A stretch of DNA of 45,351 nucleotides, from positions 1 to 45,351 of the forward strand of contig CAMNJH010000006.1 of assembly GCA_946541275.1 (NCBI GenBank). The letters run 5' to 3'. This stretch comes from an uncultured Prevotellaceae bacterium (GTDB lineage: Bacteria > Bacteroidota > Bacteroidia > Bacteroidales > Bacteroidaceae). The translations under genes were made by a program, and so were the position numbers. The number at the start of each line of letters is the position of its first letter. The first letter of the stretch is position 1. The notes beneath the pieces were generated by a model. That model did not search any database and had not been told where the DNA came from. It was given only the letters and a program-made list of their open reading frames with translations. Below, one piece after another: positions 8,909-17,597 of the stretch.

Positions 8909-10426
8909 CTATTTGTTCAGCTTCCAAGTGACACCGTCCTTGGTGTCCTTCACCTCGAATCCGGCGGCAGCCAGTTCGTCGCGTATCTGGTCGCTGGTGG
9001 CCCAGTCCTTGGCAGCCTTCGCCTTGGCGCGCAGATTAAGCACCATGTCGACCACCTTTCCAAAGGCTTCCTCGCGGGCAGCACCCGTGTCGGCTTTTGC
9101 CGTGCCGCTGCTCAGGCCCAGAATATCCTCGGTGAAGAGGTGCATCACCTGGCTCAGCTCCTTCAGGCAGTCGGGGCAGATGGTGGCCTTGTGGTCAACG
9201 AGCTTGTTCACCACGGTGGCAGCCTCGAAGAGCAGGCTGATGACCAGCGGCGTGGCCAGGTCGTCGTTCATGGCATCGTAACAACGCTGACGCAGGCTCT
9301 TCACCACACGCTCGGTCTCGTCGTCGCAATGCTGGGAACCGTCGTTATACGATGGCGTGCTGGCCAGCCGGTCAATATCGGCAAGGGCATTCTGCAGCTT
9401 CTCCAGTCCCTTCTCGGCGGCCTGCAGGGCTTCGTCGCTGAAGTCGACCGTGCCACGATAGTGGGCGGAAAGGATAAAGAAGCGGATGGTCATGGGTGAA
9501 TAGGGCTTGCTGAGCAGCTCGTGCTGGCCAGTGAAGAACTGTTCGAGCGTGATAAAATTGCCCAGCGACTTGCCCATTTTCTGGCCGTTGATGGTAATCA
9601 TGTTGTTGTGCATCCAGTACTTCACGGCAGGGTGGCCCATGGCAGCCTGTGCCTGGGCAATCTCGCACTCATGATGGGGGAACACCAGGTCCATGCCGCC
9701 ACCGTGTATGTCGAATTGCTCGCCCAGATACTTGCGGCCCATGGCCGTGCATTCGCAGTGCCAGCCGGGGAAGCCGTCGCTCCAGGGGCTGGGCCAGCGC
9801 ATGATGTGCTCGGGCTGGGCCTTCTTCCACAGGGCAAAGTCGGCCTGATGGCGCTTCTCGCCCACGCCGTCCAACTCGCGGCTGGCGTCTTTCACGTTTT
9901 CCAGTGAGCGTCCGCTGAGGATGCCGTATTTATACTGCTTGTTGTAGGCCTCGATGTCAAAATAGATGCTGCCGTTCGACTCGTAGGCGAAGCCATTCTT
10001 CAGGATTTCGCTGACCAGCTGCTGCTGCTCAATGATGTGGCCGGTGGCGCATGGCTCAATACTGGGGCGCCGCACGCCCATGGCGTCCATGGCCTGATGA
10101 TAGCGGCGAGTATAGTACTGGGCTATCTCCATGGGTTCCAGCTGTTCCAGCCGGGCCTTCTTGGCTATCTTGTCCTCGCCTTCGTCGGCATCGTGCTCCA
10201 GATGGCCCACGTCGGTGATGTTGCGCACGTAGCGTACCTTGTAGCCCAGATGCTGCAAGTAGCGGAAGAGCACGTCGAAAGTGATGGCGGGGCGGGCATG
10301 ACCCAGATGGGGATCGCCATAGACGGTGGGGCCGCAGACGTACATGCCCACATTGGGAGCATGAAGCGGTTCAAAACGTTCTTTCTGCCGAGTCAGCGTA
10401 TTGTAGATGACCAGTTTTGATTCCAT
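8909..10426 (-). CDS. cysS: Cysteinyl-tRNA synthetase
   Basis: Cytosolic class I aminoacyl-tRNA synthetase charging tRNA-Cys. The 505-aa protein shows the HIGH-type motif in [10 protein letters not shown], the KMSKS-type motif KMGKSLGN, and the zinc ligands in [20 protein letters not shown] and [10 protein letters not shown]. The C-terminal part (DALR-type helical domain and the DGVTWKLNK end) is complete. Length is slightly above the E. coli enzyme (461 aa). It is a single-gene transcript with a leader of roughly 65-70 nt from the promoter at 10499-10529. Confidence 0.97.
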   Translation of the reverse strand: MESKLVIYNTLTRQKERFEPLHAPNVGMYVCGPTVYGDPHLGHARPAITFDVLFRYLQHLGYKVRYVRNITDVGHLEHDADEGEDKIAKKARLEQLEPMEIAQYYTRRYHQAMDAMGVRRPSIEPCATGHIIEQQQLVSEILKNGFAYESNGSIYFDIEAYNKQYKYGILSGRSLENVKDASRELDGVGEKRHQADFALWKKAQPEHIMRWPSPWSDGFPGWHCECTAMGRKYLGEQFDIHGGGMDLVFPHHECEIAQAQAAMGHPAVKYWMHNNMITINGQKMGKSLGNFITLEQFFTGQHELLSKPYSPMTIRFFILSAHYRGTVDFSDEALQAAEKGLEKLQNALADIDRLASTPSYNDGSQHCDDETERVVKSLRQRCYDAMNDDLATPLVISLLFEAATVVNKLVDHKATICPDCLKELSQVMHLFTEDILGLSSGTAKADTGAAREEAFGKVVDMVLNLRAKAKAAKDWATSDQIRDELAAAGFEVKDTKDGVTWKLNK

Positions 10427-10498
10427 TTCCTTTTACCTTTATCCTTATTTATTATTAATAATGTGCACTCAACAGGCGTGAGTGCAGTATTGACGCTG

Positions 10499-10529
10499 CA
10501 AAGTTACGAAAAGTCGAGAGCAAAACAAA
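10499..10529 (-). promoter_or_regulatory. Promoter of cysS with conserved spacer
   Basis: Minus-strand TAACTTTG (10506-10499) with TTTG -33 (10529-10526), 19-nt spacing. Between them lies CTCGACTTTTCG, which resembles the spacers of the tsaB and mutY promoters (CTCG then TTCG directly before the -7 box). Confidence 0.75.
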
Positions 10530-10533
10530 AGAA
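10506..10533. repeat. 28-bp direct repeat upstream of cysS, copy 1
   Basis: The 28 nt starting ACGAAAAGTCGAGAGCAAAA recur exactly at 10590-10617, 84 bp away. This copy contains the -33 box and spacer of the functional-looking cysS promoter. Confidence 0.85.
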
Positions 10534-10589
10534 TTCATTCTTTTTTTTGCCAAGTCGCAGTAACTTCGCGCCTGAAAGGGTGCAGAGTC

Positions 10590-10617
10590 ACGAAAAGTCG
10601 AGAGCAAAACAAAAGAA
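10590..10617. repeat. 28-bp direct repeat upstream of cysS, copy 2
   Basis: Exact copy of 10506-10533. Here the adjoining -7 box is degraded (CAGAGTCA in place of CAAAGTTA), so this looks like a duplicated promoter that has lost its -7 element, or an upstream binding site. Confidence 0.85.
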
Positions 10618-10658
10618 AAGCCCACTTTCTTTTTGCATTTCCTGCAGCCAACATGCAA

Positions 10659-10688
10659 GCGGGGCGCCACTGCAAAGTAGCGCCCCGC
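10659..10688 (-). terminator. Hairpin after the 1644-aa gene
   Basis: GCGGGGCGC and GCGCCCCGC form a perfect 9-bp GC stem with a 12-nt loop, 24 nt past the stop of the giant secreted protein gene. The T tract is weak, but position and stability suit a terminator. Confidence 0.6.
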
Positions 10689-10711
10689 CAGGTTATAGAG
10701 TTTTGAAAGGA

Positions 10712-13700
10712 TTACTTAATGATCACCTTCGTGTTGTTGATGATGTAAGCACCCTTCAGACCCTTCAGGTCAGTGGTCTGCTGACGCACCAGCTTGCCAT
10801 CGAGCGTGTAGACGTCAACGGGCTGGTTGTTGCCAGTGATCTGCTGGATAGCAGTGATCTCCTGGTTAGCGCTCAGGTTCACCACGACGGGCTTCGACTG
10901 TGCACCATTCTGGAAGACAGCGCTGACAGCCACCCACTTAGCGCTAGCGGCTACCTCGTTCGGGAAGGTGAACGAAGTTGTGGTCACGTCGTCATAGATG
11001 TCGTCGACACCGTCGATGAAGACATTGTACTTAGCAACGCTACCGCCGCCACGAGTGTAATGGATGTCGCCCAGCAAGAATGCCAGAGCAGCTTCACCAT
11101 TGGTGGTGTTGCGGATTGCGAAGTAAGTAGTGCCCTCAGGCAGCTGATAGCTCACCTTGTTCCAGCCAGTGGCCGACAGCGTCTCGCCACCAATCTTCTG
11201 GAAGTCAGAAATGGTCTTGCCGCCAGTAGAGTAGTAGACCTCGAAGGTGGTCGGGCCATACTGGACGTCCAGAGCTGCTACGGAGAAGGAAATCTCCTGA
11301 GCAATGCCAGGCAGTACGGGCGAAATCAGCCAGTCGTCGTTGTCAACGTAGTTGCTACCGTCGTAGTTGTAGCCAGAGAGCAGATAGGTCTCCTCAAGCG
11401 AGCCGCTCGGGCCGTTGAAAGCTGGATTGGAGATACCCATTGCGGCGGGATTGATGGCCAGGAAGGCAACTGCCTGATTGTCGGAAGCCAGAGGCAGATC
11501 CTGGAAGAGTCCACCCTTTGCGGCACCATTGGCGTTGACGCATGTCCAATCACCGAAAGCGTCACAAGTGTTGGCTTCTACGTCGGCAAATTTCTCTACA
11601 ACTTCCTCCACGCTGCTGCTGGGAGCATCCCAAGTCATCAGTACGCCATCGGCAGTTCTCGAAGCCTTCACGTTCTCAGGAACAGCAGCAGTACTTTCCT
11701 TAACAGTGATAACGGTCTGGGCCGTATTGTCGTCGAGATCCAGGTCGAGGTCGTAGTCAACAAGGGCGGTGAGGATGATGTCATCGGCGTTGTCGAAGAT
11801 AGAGGTGCTGAGCTCTGCCTCATAGACATTGGTCTTGAACGAACCGAGCGGTTCGGCCACCTTCACATCCAGCAGGTCCTTAGTGCCAGCGAGAACCTTC
11901 ACGGCGAAGTCCTTAGCAGGCTGCTCGCCCACATTCTTCACCTCAACTCTAATGGTGGCATTGTTGCCAGCCAGTACGTTCTTCGGAGCGCTGATCTTAA
12001 CAGCCAGGTTGTAAGGCTGCAGGTCAACAATGCGGACGTTGTCGTAGAGAATCTGTCCACCCTCAGTGAAGTCGCTCATAATTATGGGCTTCACGAAGTT
12101 GTAGTTGGTGAAGTTAGCCAGAGAAACCTTCATGGTCTGCCATTCCAGTCCGGGAACGAAGGTGCCGGCCAGCTTCGTGTCGCCGTCGGGAGTCACAATC
12201 TGCACCTTTGCAGCATTGGTGTTAGAACCGTCGCCCAGAACGTCAACGAGCAGAGTGGGATTACCACCGCTGATGGCAACCTTACCTGGAGTAACTTTGA
12301 CATACTCATCTCCACCATCTGCTAAGGTCAGCAGAGAACCACCGTCCTCGTCAGAGCTTTCGGTGCTGAGGTTGTAGTCTGCAGCAATGCTGTAGTCGGT
12401 AATGAACCATGTAGCATAGTTGAAGCCAGTGGGAGCGAAATGCTCCTCGAACGGTAACTCGTAAGGTGCACCAGTGAAGATGGTTGCAGCAGCAGCATAG
12501 TCTTCGCCAGGACTACCAGCCTCGTTGACGGGCAGTACGAACAGGTTCATAAGGTCCTGCTCACCAGTGGCGTCATAAGGTACAGTAGCTTCTACGTCAT
12601 AGGTACTTGCCAGCATGTCGTCCAGAACAAGAATCTCGAAGAGACCGTACAAGGACTCATAGTGGCCGGTCCAAACCTGGTATTCCACCTCGTTGGGTAC
12701 TACGATACCACCGTGGAGGCCTTCCATCACGGGATTCCAAGTCAGGGTCACTTCGCCGTCGCCTTCAAATGCTTCAACGTTTTCAACGGGTGCGGGAATA
12801 TCCAGACCAATATATTCGCGGATAATCTCAGACTTCTGACCTATTTCGCCATTGGCGTCATAGGCAACAGCACGGTAAGAGGCCATGCCATCGAATACGT
12901 CAACAAATACCTTGGTAGCCTCGGGAGCAACATTCTCAAAGGTCTTGATGATCTGTCCGTTGCGGAGCACCTCGAGTTTCGACAGGTTCTCACTCAGGTA
13001 CTGGTTAGACATATTGCGGCCAGGAGCGGTAACGGTAATCACAGCCTTGCGTGCTCCGTAAGGATCGGGCTGGATGCTGAGACGAGGAGCCTTGGGCGAC
13101 TGAGCGGTCAGGCCCTTCTCCACTGCGATGTTGCTCACATGCAGATAGTAGGTGTCCACATCGCTGATGCCATGGATGGCAACGTAGTAGTTGCCGTCCT
13201 CGTTAACAGTGAACTGGCCTTCGAAGTCCTCGAAGTCGGTGTTGAACACATCGGTAGCGGGGATGGCCATGGTGGTCAGGGCAGCAGGAGTGGCCTGCTT
13301 GCCAACCAGCACTTCAAAGCGCTCGGGATAATTGGAGCTCTGGCAGCGTGCGCTGACGGTGATGCCGTAGCTCTTACCTGCAGTCAGCTTGACGGGCATG
13401 GTAATCAGGTACTCATTGGGCTGAGGATCAGCAGGATCCGTATAAACCAGGTGAGCGCCTTGCGCGTCAATAGTCCACATCTTGCCGTCACCGTTACCAT
13501 CAATGATGGTGTAGGTACCAGCGAGAGAAGTATCGGTAAGGTCGAAGTAAGCAGGGATGTCAGCAACAATGGTCAGCACAGCGCCTTCCACTTCGCTCTT
13601 CTGTCCAGCACCGTATGCGTTGCTTGCAACAGCATAATAGTTGTGAGTGCCCAGAGTGAGATCCTCAGTCTGGTCCACATAGTTAATCTTAGCACCAGGA

Positions 13701-15646
13701 GCAACGTTCTCGAAGGTGTTGATTAGCTGACCGTCACGATAGAGATTAATGTTCATGTTAGCCGTGAGGGCTGAACCGTCGATAGCAACGGCAGGAGCGG
13801 TGAAGCTCACATAAGCACCAACCTGGCTGCTGGCGAACGAAGTAACGGTCAGGTCAGTGATGGCAGCGGGAGCCAGAGGCTCGGGAGTAGCCTGGATGAG
13901 CAGATTGTCGGCGAAGAGGTAGTAGTTATCAGCAAGGCTGACAGCGTGGATACCGAAGTGGTAGTAGCCAGTCTCTTCAACAACAACTTCCTCGTTTGCC
14001 AGCGTCTTGTTGGCAGTCCAGTCCACGTCGGTGACGGGAATCACCTGCACCTTCATGGCTGAAGCCATAGGAGCATTACCCATCTTCACCTCAATGCGCT
14101 CGGGATAAGAAGCCATCTGGCAGCGAGTGTCAATAGAGAAGGTGTACTTACGTCCGGCCTGCAGCAGCACAGCGGGAGTAATCAACCAGTCGTCAGCGTC
14201 GTTTAATCCGTTGTAGGTATAGCGGAACTCACCACTGGTAACATAGTTCCAAGAGCTGCCGTCGCTGTTGGCGTCAATGATGCCTATGACGTCGCAGTCC
14301 TCCAATTCGGTGAAGCTGTTCTCGTAAGGCAGTTCATTAATAGGATCACCAACCTTGGCGGGTATTTCGATGCTAGGATCGAAAATGGTGATTTCAGAGA
14401 ACCAGTTCAGATAGTAGATACGGTCAGTAGCGGCGTTGGCCAGAGCGTCGTTGAAGCTAATCAGTGTCTTGGACTCGGGATCCAATGACATGATGAAGTC
14501 GCCCAGTTCATAGTTCTGTTCGTCAACAGTCGTAACACCCATCAGCCAAACGTCGTAAGAAGCATACTTGCCAAGGAACTGCTGAGCCTTGAAGGTAACG
14601 AGGTTGCCATCCACAGTACCCTTTATCCATGACTCGGGGAAGTCGGGGAAGAGACCTTGTACATATACATCATTGCCTGTGAAGCCCACCTTAACATTAG
14701 TGTTGAAAGGTGCACTACCGCTGGAGCTGAAAGAAGTACCCTTAGCCTTGAAGTCAAGAGCCTCCATGTCTGCAGGAGGAGTTACAAGTTCGGGAACCAC
14801 ATAAGAAGCATCATAAGTCCAAACGGTAGCCACGTCCATGTAGCCCGACAATGCCTGGTCGTCTGTATAGTACAGAGCGGCAGCGCCATTCTCACCCTCA
14901 GCGAAGGTGATCTGGTCACCATTAATGGTCATCACGATGTCGCCTTCCTGTTCGGAACCATCGGTAGCAGAAGCCTTGGCCAGATAGAAACCATAGTTAT
15001 AGTCTGGCACGAAGTAAACCACCTGCTTGGCAGGAATGGTGATGGTGTTGCCTTCCTTGGTACCCTTCACCCATGTGCCTACAGCTGCATAGGAAATGAA
15101 GTCCTGGATGTAGACAGTGCCATCGGGGCACTCCACGATTTCAACCCGACCTTCCTGTGCTCCAGCAACCATCTGGTTGTTTGAAACATAGTAGCCAATA
15201 CCGGAACGGTTGTACATCTTTGACTCGCCTTCAGAGGGAGCGGTGATGATACCGTACTGGTCAACGGTTTCAAAGTTGGCCTTGAAAGGAACGCGTGTGG
15301 GCTGCGACTCAACGGTGCGCTTGTCTTTCAGGCTCTCCAGAATGTTACGCGTGAACTTCTGTACGTTCAGCGGCAACTGTCTGGTCACTTTCGCGTTGTC
15401 TTCACGCGTACCGCGCATTTTCTCAATCTGGGAAACCAGCTGTTCCTTCTGCTGGGCATCCAGTCCGCGGAAGTCGGCCTTTTCCTGATTTGAAAGAGAG
15501 AAGTGCTCACGATACTTTTTGACACTGGCTATGGTGTGGATCTGAGAGCCCTTGCCCTTTTTCACCACAAGTTGAGCCTGTGCAGGTACACCCAGCAGCA
15601 CTGCTGCCAGAGCACCAATCAGAAAAGAAGTGATTCTTTTACTCAT
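10712..15646 (-). CDS. Giant secreted multidomain protein with repeated choice-of-anchor-J/adhesin-type modules and sorting-type C-terminus
   Basis: A 1644-aa exported protein. Visible parts in order: signal peptide (ending PAQAQ); a beta-rich N-terminal half-domain; choice-of-anchor-J-like modules around 450-590 (DADDWLITPAVLLQAG) and 695-835 (YLITMPVKLTAGKSYG); fibronectin-III-like linkers; a third jelly-roll near 1070-1215; a CARDB-like domain (ATIRVEVKNVGEQPAKDF) near 1225-1310; a fourth module (DNDDWLISPVLPG); and a 45-50-residue end (VDVYTLDGKLVRQQ...GAYIINNTKVIIK) typical of type IX secretion or related Bacteroidota sorting domains. No protease triad is evident. Role is probably surface adhesion or matrix binding. 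It is monocistronic, with a promoter about 70 nt upstream and a hairpin after it. Confidence 0.85.
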   Translation of the reverse strand: MSKRITSFLIGALAAVLLGVPAQAQLVVKKGKGSQIHTIASVKKYREHFSLSNQEKADFRGLDAQQKEQLVSQIEKMRGTREDNAKVTRQLPLNVQKFTRNILESLKDKRTVESQPTRVPFKANFETVDQYGIITAPSEGESKMYNRSGIGYYVSNNQMVAGAQEGRVEIVECPDGTVYIQDFISYAAVGTWVKGTKEGNTITIPAKQVVYFVPDYNYGFYLAKASATDGSEQEGDIVMTINGDQITFAEGENGAAALYYTDDQALSGYMDVATVWTYDASYVVPELVTPPADMEALDFKAKGTSFSSSGSAPFNTNVKVGFTGNDVYVQGLFPDFPESWIKGTVDGNLVTFKAQQFLGKYASYDVWLMGVTTVDEQNYELGDFIMSLDPESKTLISFNDALANAATDRIYYLNWFSEITIFDPSIEIPAKVGDPINELPYENSFTELEDCDVIGIIDANSDGSSWNYVTSGEFRYTYNGLNDADDWLITPAVLLQAGRKYTFSIDTRCQMASYPERIEVKMGNAPMASAMKVQVIPVTDVDWTANKTLANEEVVVEETGYYHFGIHAVSLADNYYLFADNLLIQATPEPLAPAAITDLTVTSFASSQVGAYVSFTAPAVAIDGSALTANMNINLYRDGQLINTFENVAPGAKINYVDQTEDLTLGTHNYYAVASNAYGAGQKSEVEGAVLTIVADIPAYFDLTDTSLAGTYTIIDGNGDGKMWTIDAQGAHLVYTDPADPQPNEYLITMPVKLTAGKSYGITVSARCQSSNYPERFEVLVGKQATPAALTTMAIPATDVFNTDFEDFEGQFTVNEDGNYYVAIHGISDVDTYYLHVSNIAVEKGLTAQSPKAPRLSIQPDPYGARKAVITVTAPGRNMSNQYLSENLSKLEVLRNGQIIKTFENVAPEATKVFVDVFDGMASYRAVAYDANGEIGQKSEIIREYIGLDIPAPVENVEAFEGDGEVTLTWNPVMEGLHGGIVVPNEVEYQVWTGHYESLYGLFEILVLDDMLASTYDVEATVPYDATGEQDLMNLFVLPVNEAGSPGEDYAAAATIFTGAPYELPFEEHFAPTGFNYATWFITDYSIAADYNLSTESSDEDGGSLLTLADGGDEYVKVTPGKVAISGGNPTLLVDVLGDGSNTNAAKVQIVTPDGDTKLAGTFVPGLEWQTMKVSLANFTNYNFVKPIIMSDFTEGGQILYDNVRIVDLQPYNLAVKISAPKNVLAGNNATIRVEVKNVGEQPAKDFAVKVLAGTKDLLDVKVAEPLGSFKTNVYEAELSTSIFDNADDIILTALVDYDLDLDLDDNTAQTVITVKESTAAVPENVKASRTADGVLMTWDAPSSSVEEVVEKFADVEANTCDAFGDWTCVNANGAAKGGLFQDLPLASDNQAVAFLAINPAAMGISNPAFNGPSGSLEETYLLSGYNYDGSNYVDNDDWLISPVLPGIAQEISFSVAALDVQYGPTTFEVYYSTGGKTISDFQKIGGETLSATGWNKVSYQLPEGTTYFAIRNTTNGEAALAFLLGDIHYTRGGGSVAKYNVFIDGVDDIYDDVTTTSFTFPNEVAASAKWVAVSAVFQNGAQSKPVVVNLSANQEITAIQQITGNNQPVDVYTLDGKLVRQQTTDLKGLKGAYIINNTKVIIK

Positions 15647-15715
15647 AATGTTAACTAATTAAATTAATATAAAAAACGAAATGTCTTGTAGTCGTAAATT
15701 TATACGAATCGCTTG

Positions 15716-15723
15716 CAAAGTTA
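15716..15723 (-). promoter_or_regulatory. Promoter -7 box for the giant secreted protein
   Basis: Minus-strand TAACTTTG, with a CTTG -33-like box at 15747-15744 (20-nt spacing). The 5' leader would be about 65 nt. The region is AT-rich and divergent from the Nudix promoter. Confidence 0.65.
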
Positions 15724-15786
15724 GATATTTTTATTTTAACTTGCAAGAAAATTGATACTTTTTGTTGAGGATTGCTAAAATTTTCT

Positions 15787-15794
15787 TAATTTTG
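15787..15794 (+). promoter_or_regulatory. Promoter -7 box for the Nudix gene
   Basis: TAATTTTG fits TAnnTTTG and a TTG at 15765-15767 sits 19 nt before it. Predicted leader is about 20 nt to ATG 15820. Confidence 0.6.
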
Positions 15795-15819
15795 TACCCT
15801 ATAAATACCGTTGTTTAAA

Positions 15820-16359
15820 ATGTCACATCCATTAGAGAAATTCCTGTTTTGCCCTGTTTGTGGGAGCCATTCCTTCAGAGTGAATAACTTCAAAAGCAAG
15901 AAGTGTGCGTCGTGCGGCTTCACCTATTATGCAAATCCCTCGTCGGCCACTGCAGCCTTCATCCTGCGCAGCGATGGCTGTCTGCTGGTGGCGCGCCGGG
16001 GCAAGGAGCCCGCACGCGGCACCTTTGACCTTCCGGGAGGATTTGTTGACATGGACGAGTCAGCTGAGCAGGGCATGCGCCGTGAGATACAGGAAGAAAC
16101 GGGGCTCATGGTGGGCGAACTGCACTATCTGTTCAGCATCCCCAATCGTTATGTCTATTCTGACATGGTCATCCATACGCTTGACATGTTTTATTCCACG
16201 CAGGTGCCTCAGGAAGCGCAACCACATGCTGCCGACGATGCCGCCGAGCTCTTCTGGGTGCCCTTTTCGCAGGTGCAGCCCAGTCTCTTCGGGCTGAACA
16301 GCATCCGCCAGGCGGTGGAGAAGTTTCTGGGGGAGTTAGGAGTTAAGAGTGATGAGTAA
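15820..16359 (+). CDS. Nudix hydrolase with N-terminal zinc ribbon
   Basis: A 179-aa cytosolic pyrophosphohydrolase. The N-terminus has two CXXC pairs (CPVC and CASC) forming a zinc ribbon like that of NADH pyrophosphatases and NrtR-type relatives. The Nudix box G-x5-E-x7-REUxEE is in GGFVDMDESAEQGMRREIQE and continues ETG. The substrate cannot be told from sequence; NDP-sugar, NAD(H) or nucleotide clean-up are typical. The track begins at a TTG; ATG 15820 (MSHPLEKF) is preferred because it fits the promoter. The gene is followed by GGAGTTAGGAGTT-type repeats rather than a clear terminator. Confidence 0.88.
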   Translation: MSHPLEKFLFCPVCGSHSFRVNNFKSKKCASCGFTYYANPSSATAAFILRSDGCLLVARRGKEPARGTFDLPGGFVDMDESAEQGMRREIQEETGLMVGELHYLFSIPNRYVYSDMVIHTLDMFYSTQVPQEAQPHAADDAAELFWVPFSQVQPSLFGLNSIRQAVEKFLGELGVKSDE

Positions 16360-16375
16360 GGAGTTAGGAGTTGAG
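16331..16375. repeat. GGAGTTAGGAGTT short repeats
   Basis: Several overlapping GGAGTTA/GAGTTAAGAG units cover the end of the Nudix gene and the following gap. A similar stretch lies at 38943-38978. Such tracts recur in Prevotella-like genomes; function unknown. Confidence 0.6.
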
Positions 16376-16395
16376 ATGCAAACAAAATGCAAACT
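16376..16395 (+). promoter_or_regulatory. ATGCAAAC direct-repeat operator candidate, site 1
   Basis: ATGCAAACAAAATGCAAACT: two ATGCAAAC half-sites 11 bp apart, start to start, with the second beginning 40 bp before the -7 box of the membrane regulator gene. Nineteen of the 20 bases recur at 17508-17527 at nearly the same distance from the next promoter. Confidence 0.6.
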
Positions 16396-16426
16396 GTTGA
16401 TGCTGGCGTTTTCAGCGCAAAAGTTG

Positions 16427-16434
16427 TATCTTTG
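16427..16434 (+). promoter_or_regulatory. Promoter -7 box for the membrane HTH regulator
   Basis: TATCTTTG, 19 nt before ATG 16454, so a short leader. The -33 region is weak, which would fit a promoter depending on an activator bound at 16376-16395. Confidence 0.65.
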
Positions 16435-16453
16435 CAGCAAAAAAGGAAAAGCG

Positions 16454-17482
16454 ATGAAGAAATCGACGCTGTTATTGCTGCTCACCCTGCTGCTCCTGTC
16501 ATGTCACGACGCACCAGAATCCTCGCCAACCTATCGCTTGCAGGGCGCATGGATATTGAGGCATGAACTCTCTCCTATTGGGCTTGAATGGCATTACTCC
16601 ACGGCAGGCTCGGGTACTGACTGCATTATTTATGAAGGTGATAGCTTGCTTTATCTGTGCCAGCTGTCAAGGACGCCCACTGGCCTGGTCTTCATTCCTT
16701 TCAGTCAGTCTGTGGTGACGATTGTTGACAAGGGTAGGGGCGAGCTGCTCTACCTGGAGAACGACGATCCCCGTCCGCTTCGCATCCTCAATGATTCCAC
16801 CATCGACATCCAGAGAAGTGGGACGCACTACCAATATGTCAGGGATGATGCTATCTATCAGGAATGGGGCAGCGAAATGTGCCAGATTATTGTCTCCGAG
16901 TTGCAGAACGGCACCGCCCCGTCCCAGCGCTATGTGCTCTCAGCCAAGGAACGGCAGCAGGAGCGGACCATTCAATGGTTTGTCTTTTTATTGGCTTTCA
17001 TCCTGATTGTGGCGCTGGCGGCTGCCCATCTGGCCATCGCCAACCGTCGGGCGCGCCGCCAGTTACAGTTGCAGCTACAGCAGATTCAGGAGGTGCAGGA
17101 GAATCGGCCACAGGAAGTGAGGCTGGCAGTGGCCTCAGTGGAGAGTACCTATTTCGCTTCCGACGAGTATGCAGCCTTGCAGAAGCGTGTGGCCAGCGGA
17201 GAGCGGCTGACAGCGCCCGACTGGGCCGAGTTGGAGCGACAGCTGAAAGCCGTCTACCCTGGATTCACCAGCCAGTTGCGTAGTCTGTACCCCATGTCGG
17301 AGCTGGAGTATCAGACCTGTCTGCTTATCAAGCTCCGCATAGCGCCCAAGGACATCGCCATGGTGCTGGCCCGCGACGTCAGCACCATCAGCACCGTGCG
17401 CAGCAGGCTCTATGGCAAGGTGTTCGGAAAGAAAGGCGGCTCCAAGGACTGGGATGACTTCATTCTCAGTATGGCGAAATGA
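16454..17482 (+). CDS. Membrane-anchored HTH regulator with lipocalin-like ectodomain
   Basis: A 342-aa protein. It begins with a lipoprotein-type signal (LLLLSC, Cys17), then a periplasmic beta-rich domain (about 20-165) starting YRLQGAWILRHE, a start typical of lipocalin-like sequences. A single membrane helix lies at about 172-196 (WFVFLLAFILIVALAAAHLAIA), followed by a Gln-rich coiled coil and a C-terminal helix-turn-helix region (about 275-342, ELEYQTCLLIKLRIAPKDIAMVL, STISTVRSRL, GKKGGSKDWDDFI) of the LuxR-like kind found in Bacteroidota membrane regulators. It probably senses an envelope signal and acts on DNA directly. The track start at 16349 lies before the promoter; ATG 16454 is chosen. 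The ectodomain resembles the next gene's product. Confidence 0.78.
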   Translation: MKKSTLLLLLTLLLLSCHDAPESSPTYRLQGAWILRHELSPIGLEWHYSTAGSGTDCIIYEGDSLLYLCQLSRTPTGLVFIPFSQSVVTIVDKGRGELLYLENDDPRPLRILNDSTIDIQRSGTHYQYVRDDAIYQEWGSEMCQIIVSELQNGTAPSQRYVLSAKERQQERTIQWFVFLLAFILIVALAAAHLAIANRRARRQLQLQLQQIQEVQENRPQEVRLAVASVESTYFASDEYAALQKRVASGERLTAPDWAELERQLKAVYPGFTSQLRSLYPMSELEYQTCLLIKLRIAPKDIAMVLARDVSTISTVRSRLYGKVFGKKGGSKDWDDFILSMAK

Positions 17483-17507
17483 GCTTTGCAGACAGCTTGC
17501 AAGGCAA

Positions 17508-17527
17508 ATGCAAAGAAAATGCAAACT
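17508..17527 (+). promoter_or_regulatory. ATGCAAAC direct-repeat operator candidate, site 2
   Basis: ATGCAAAGAAAATGCAAACT, again two half-sites 11 bp apart, with the second beginning 39 bp before the -7 box of the lipocalin-like gene. Differs from site 1 at one base. Confidence 0.6.
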
Positions 17528-17534
17528 CATTTTC

Positions 17535-17565
17535 TTGGACAGCTGGAAAAATGGTCCTACCTTTG
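17535..17565 (+). promoter_or_regulatory. Promoter of the lipocalin-like gene
   Basis: TTG (17535-17537) and TACCTTTG (17558-17565) with 20-nt spacing; leader of about 27 nt to the first ATG. Confidence 0.7.
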
Positions 17566-17597
17566 CCGACGCTAAATCACTTCACTTACAAACCTAA

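Noticed and set aside
10463-12325. 620-aa plus-strand ORF antisense to the giant secreted protein
   Set aside because: It is a shadow of the well-supported minus-strand gene, has no recognisable domain, and begins in the cysS upstream region without a promoter.
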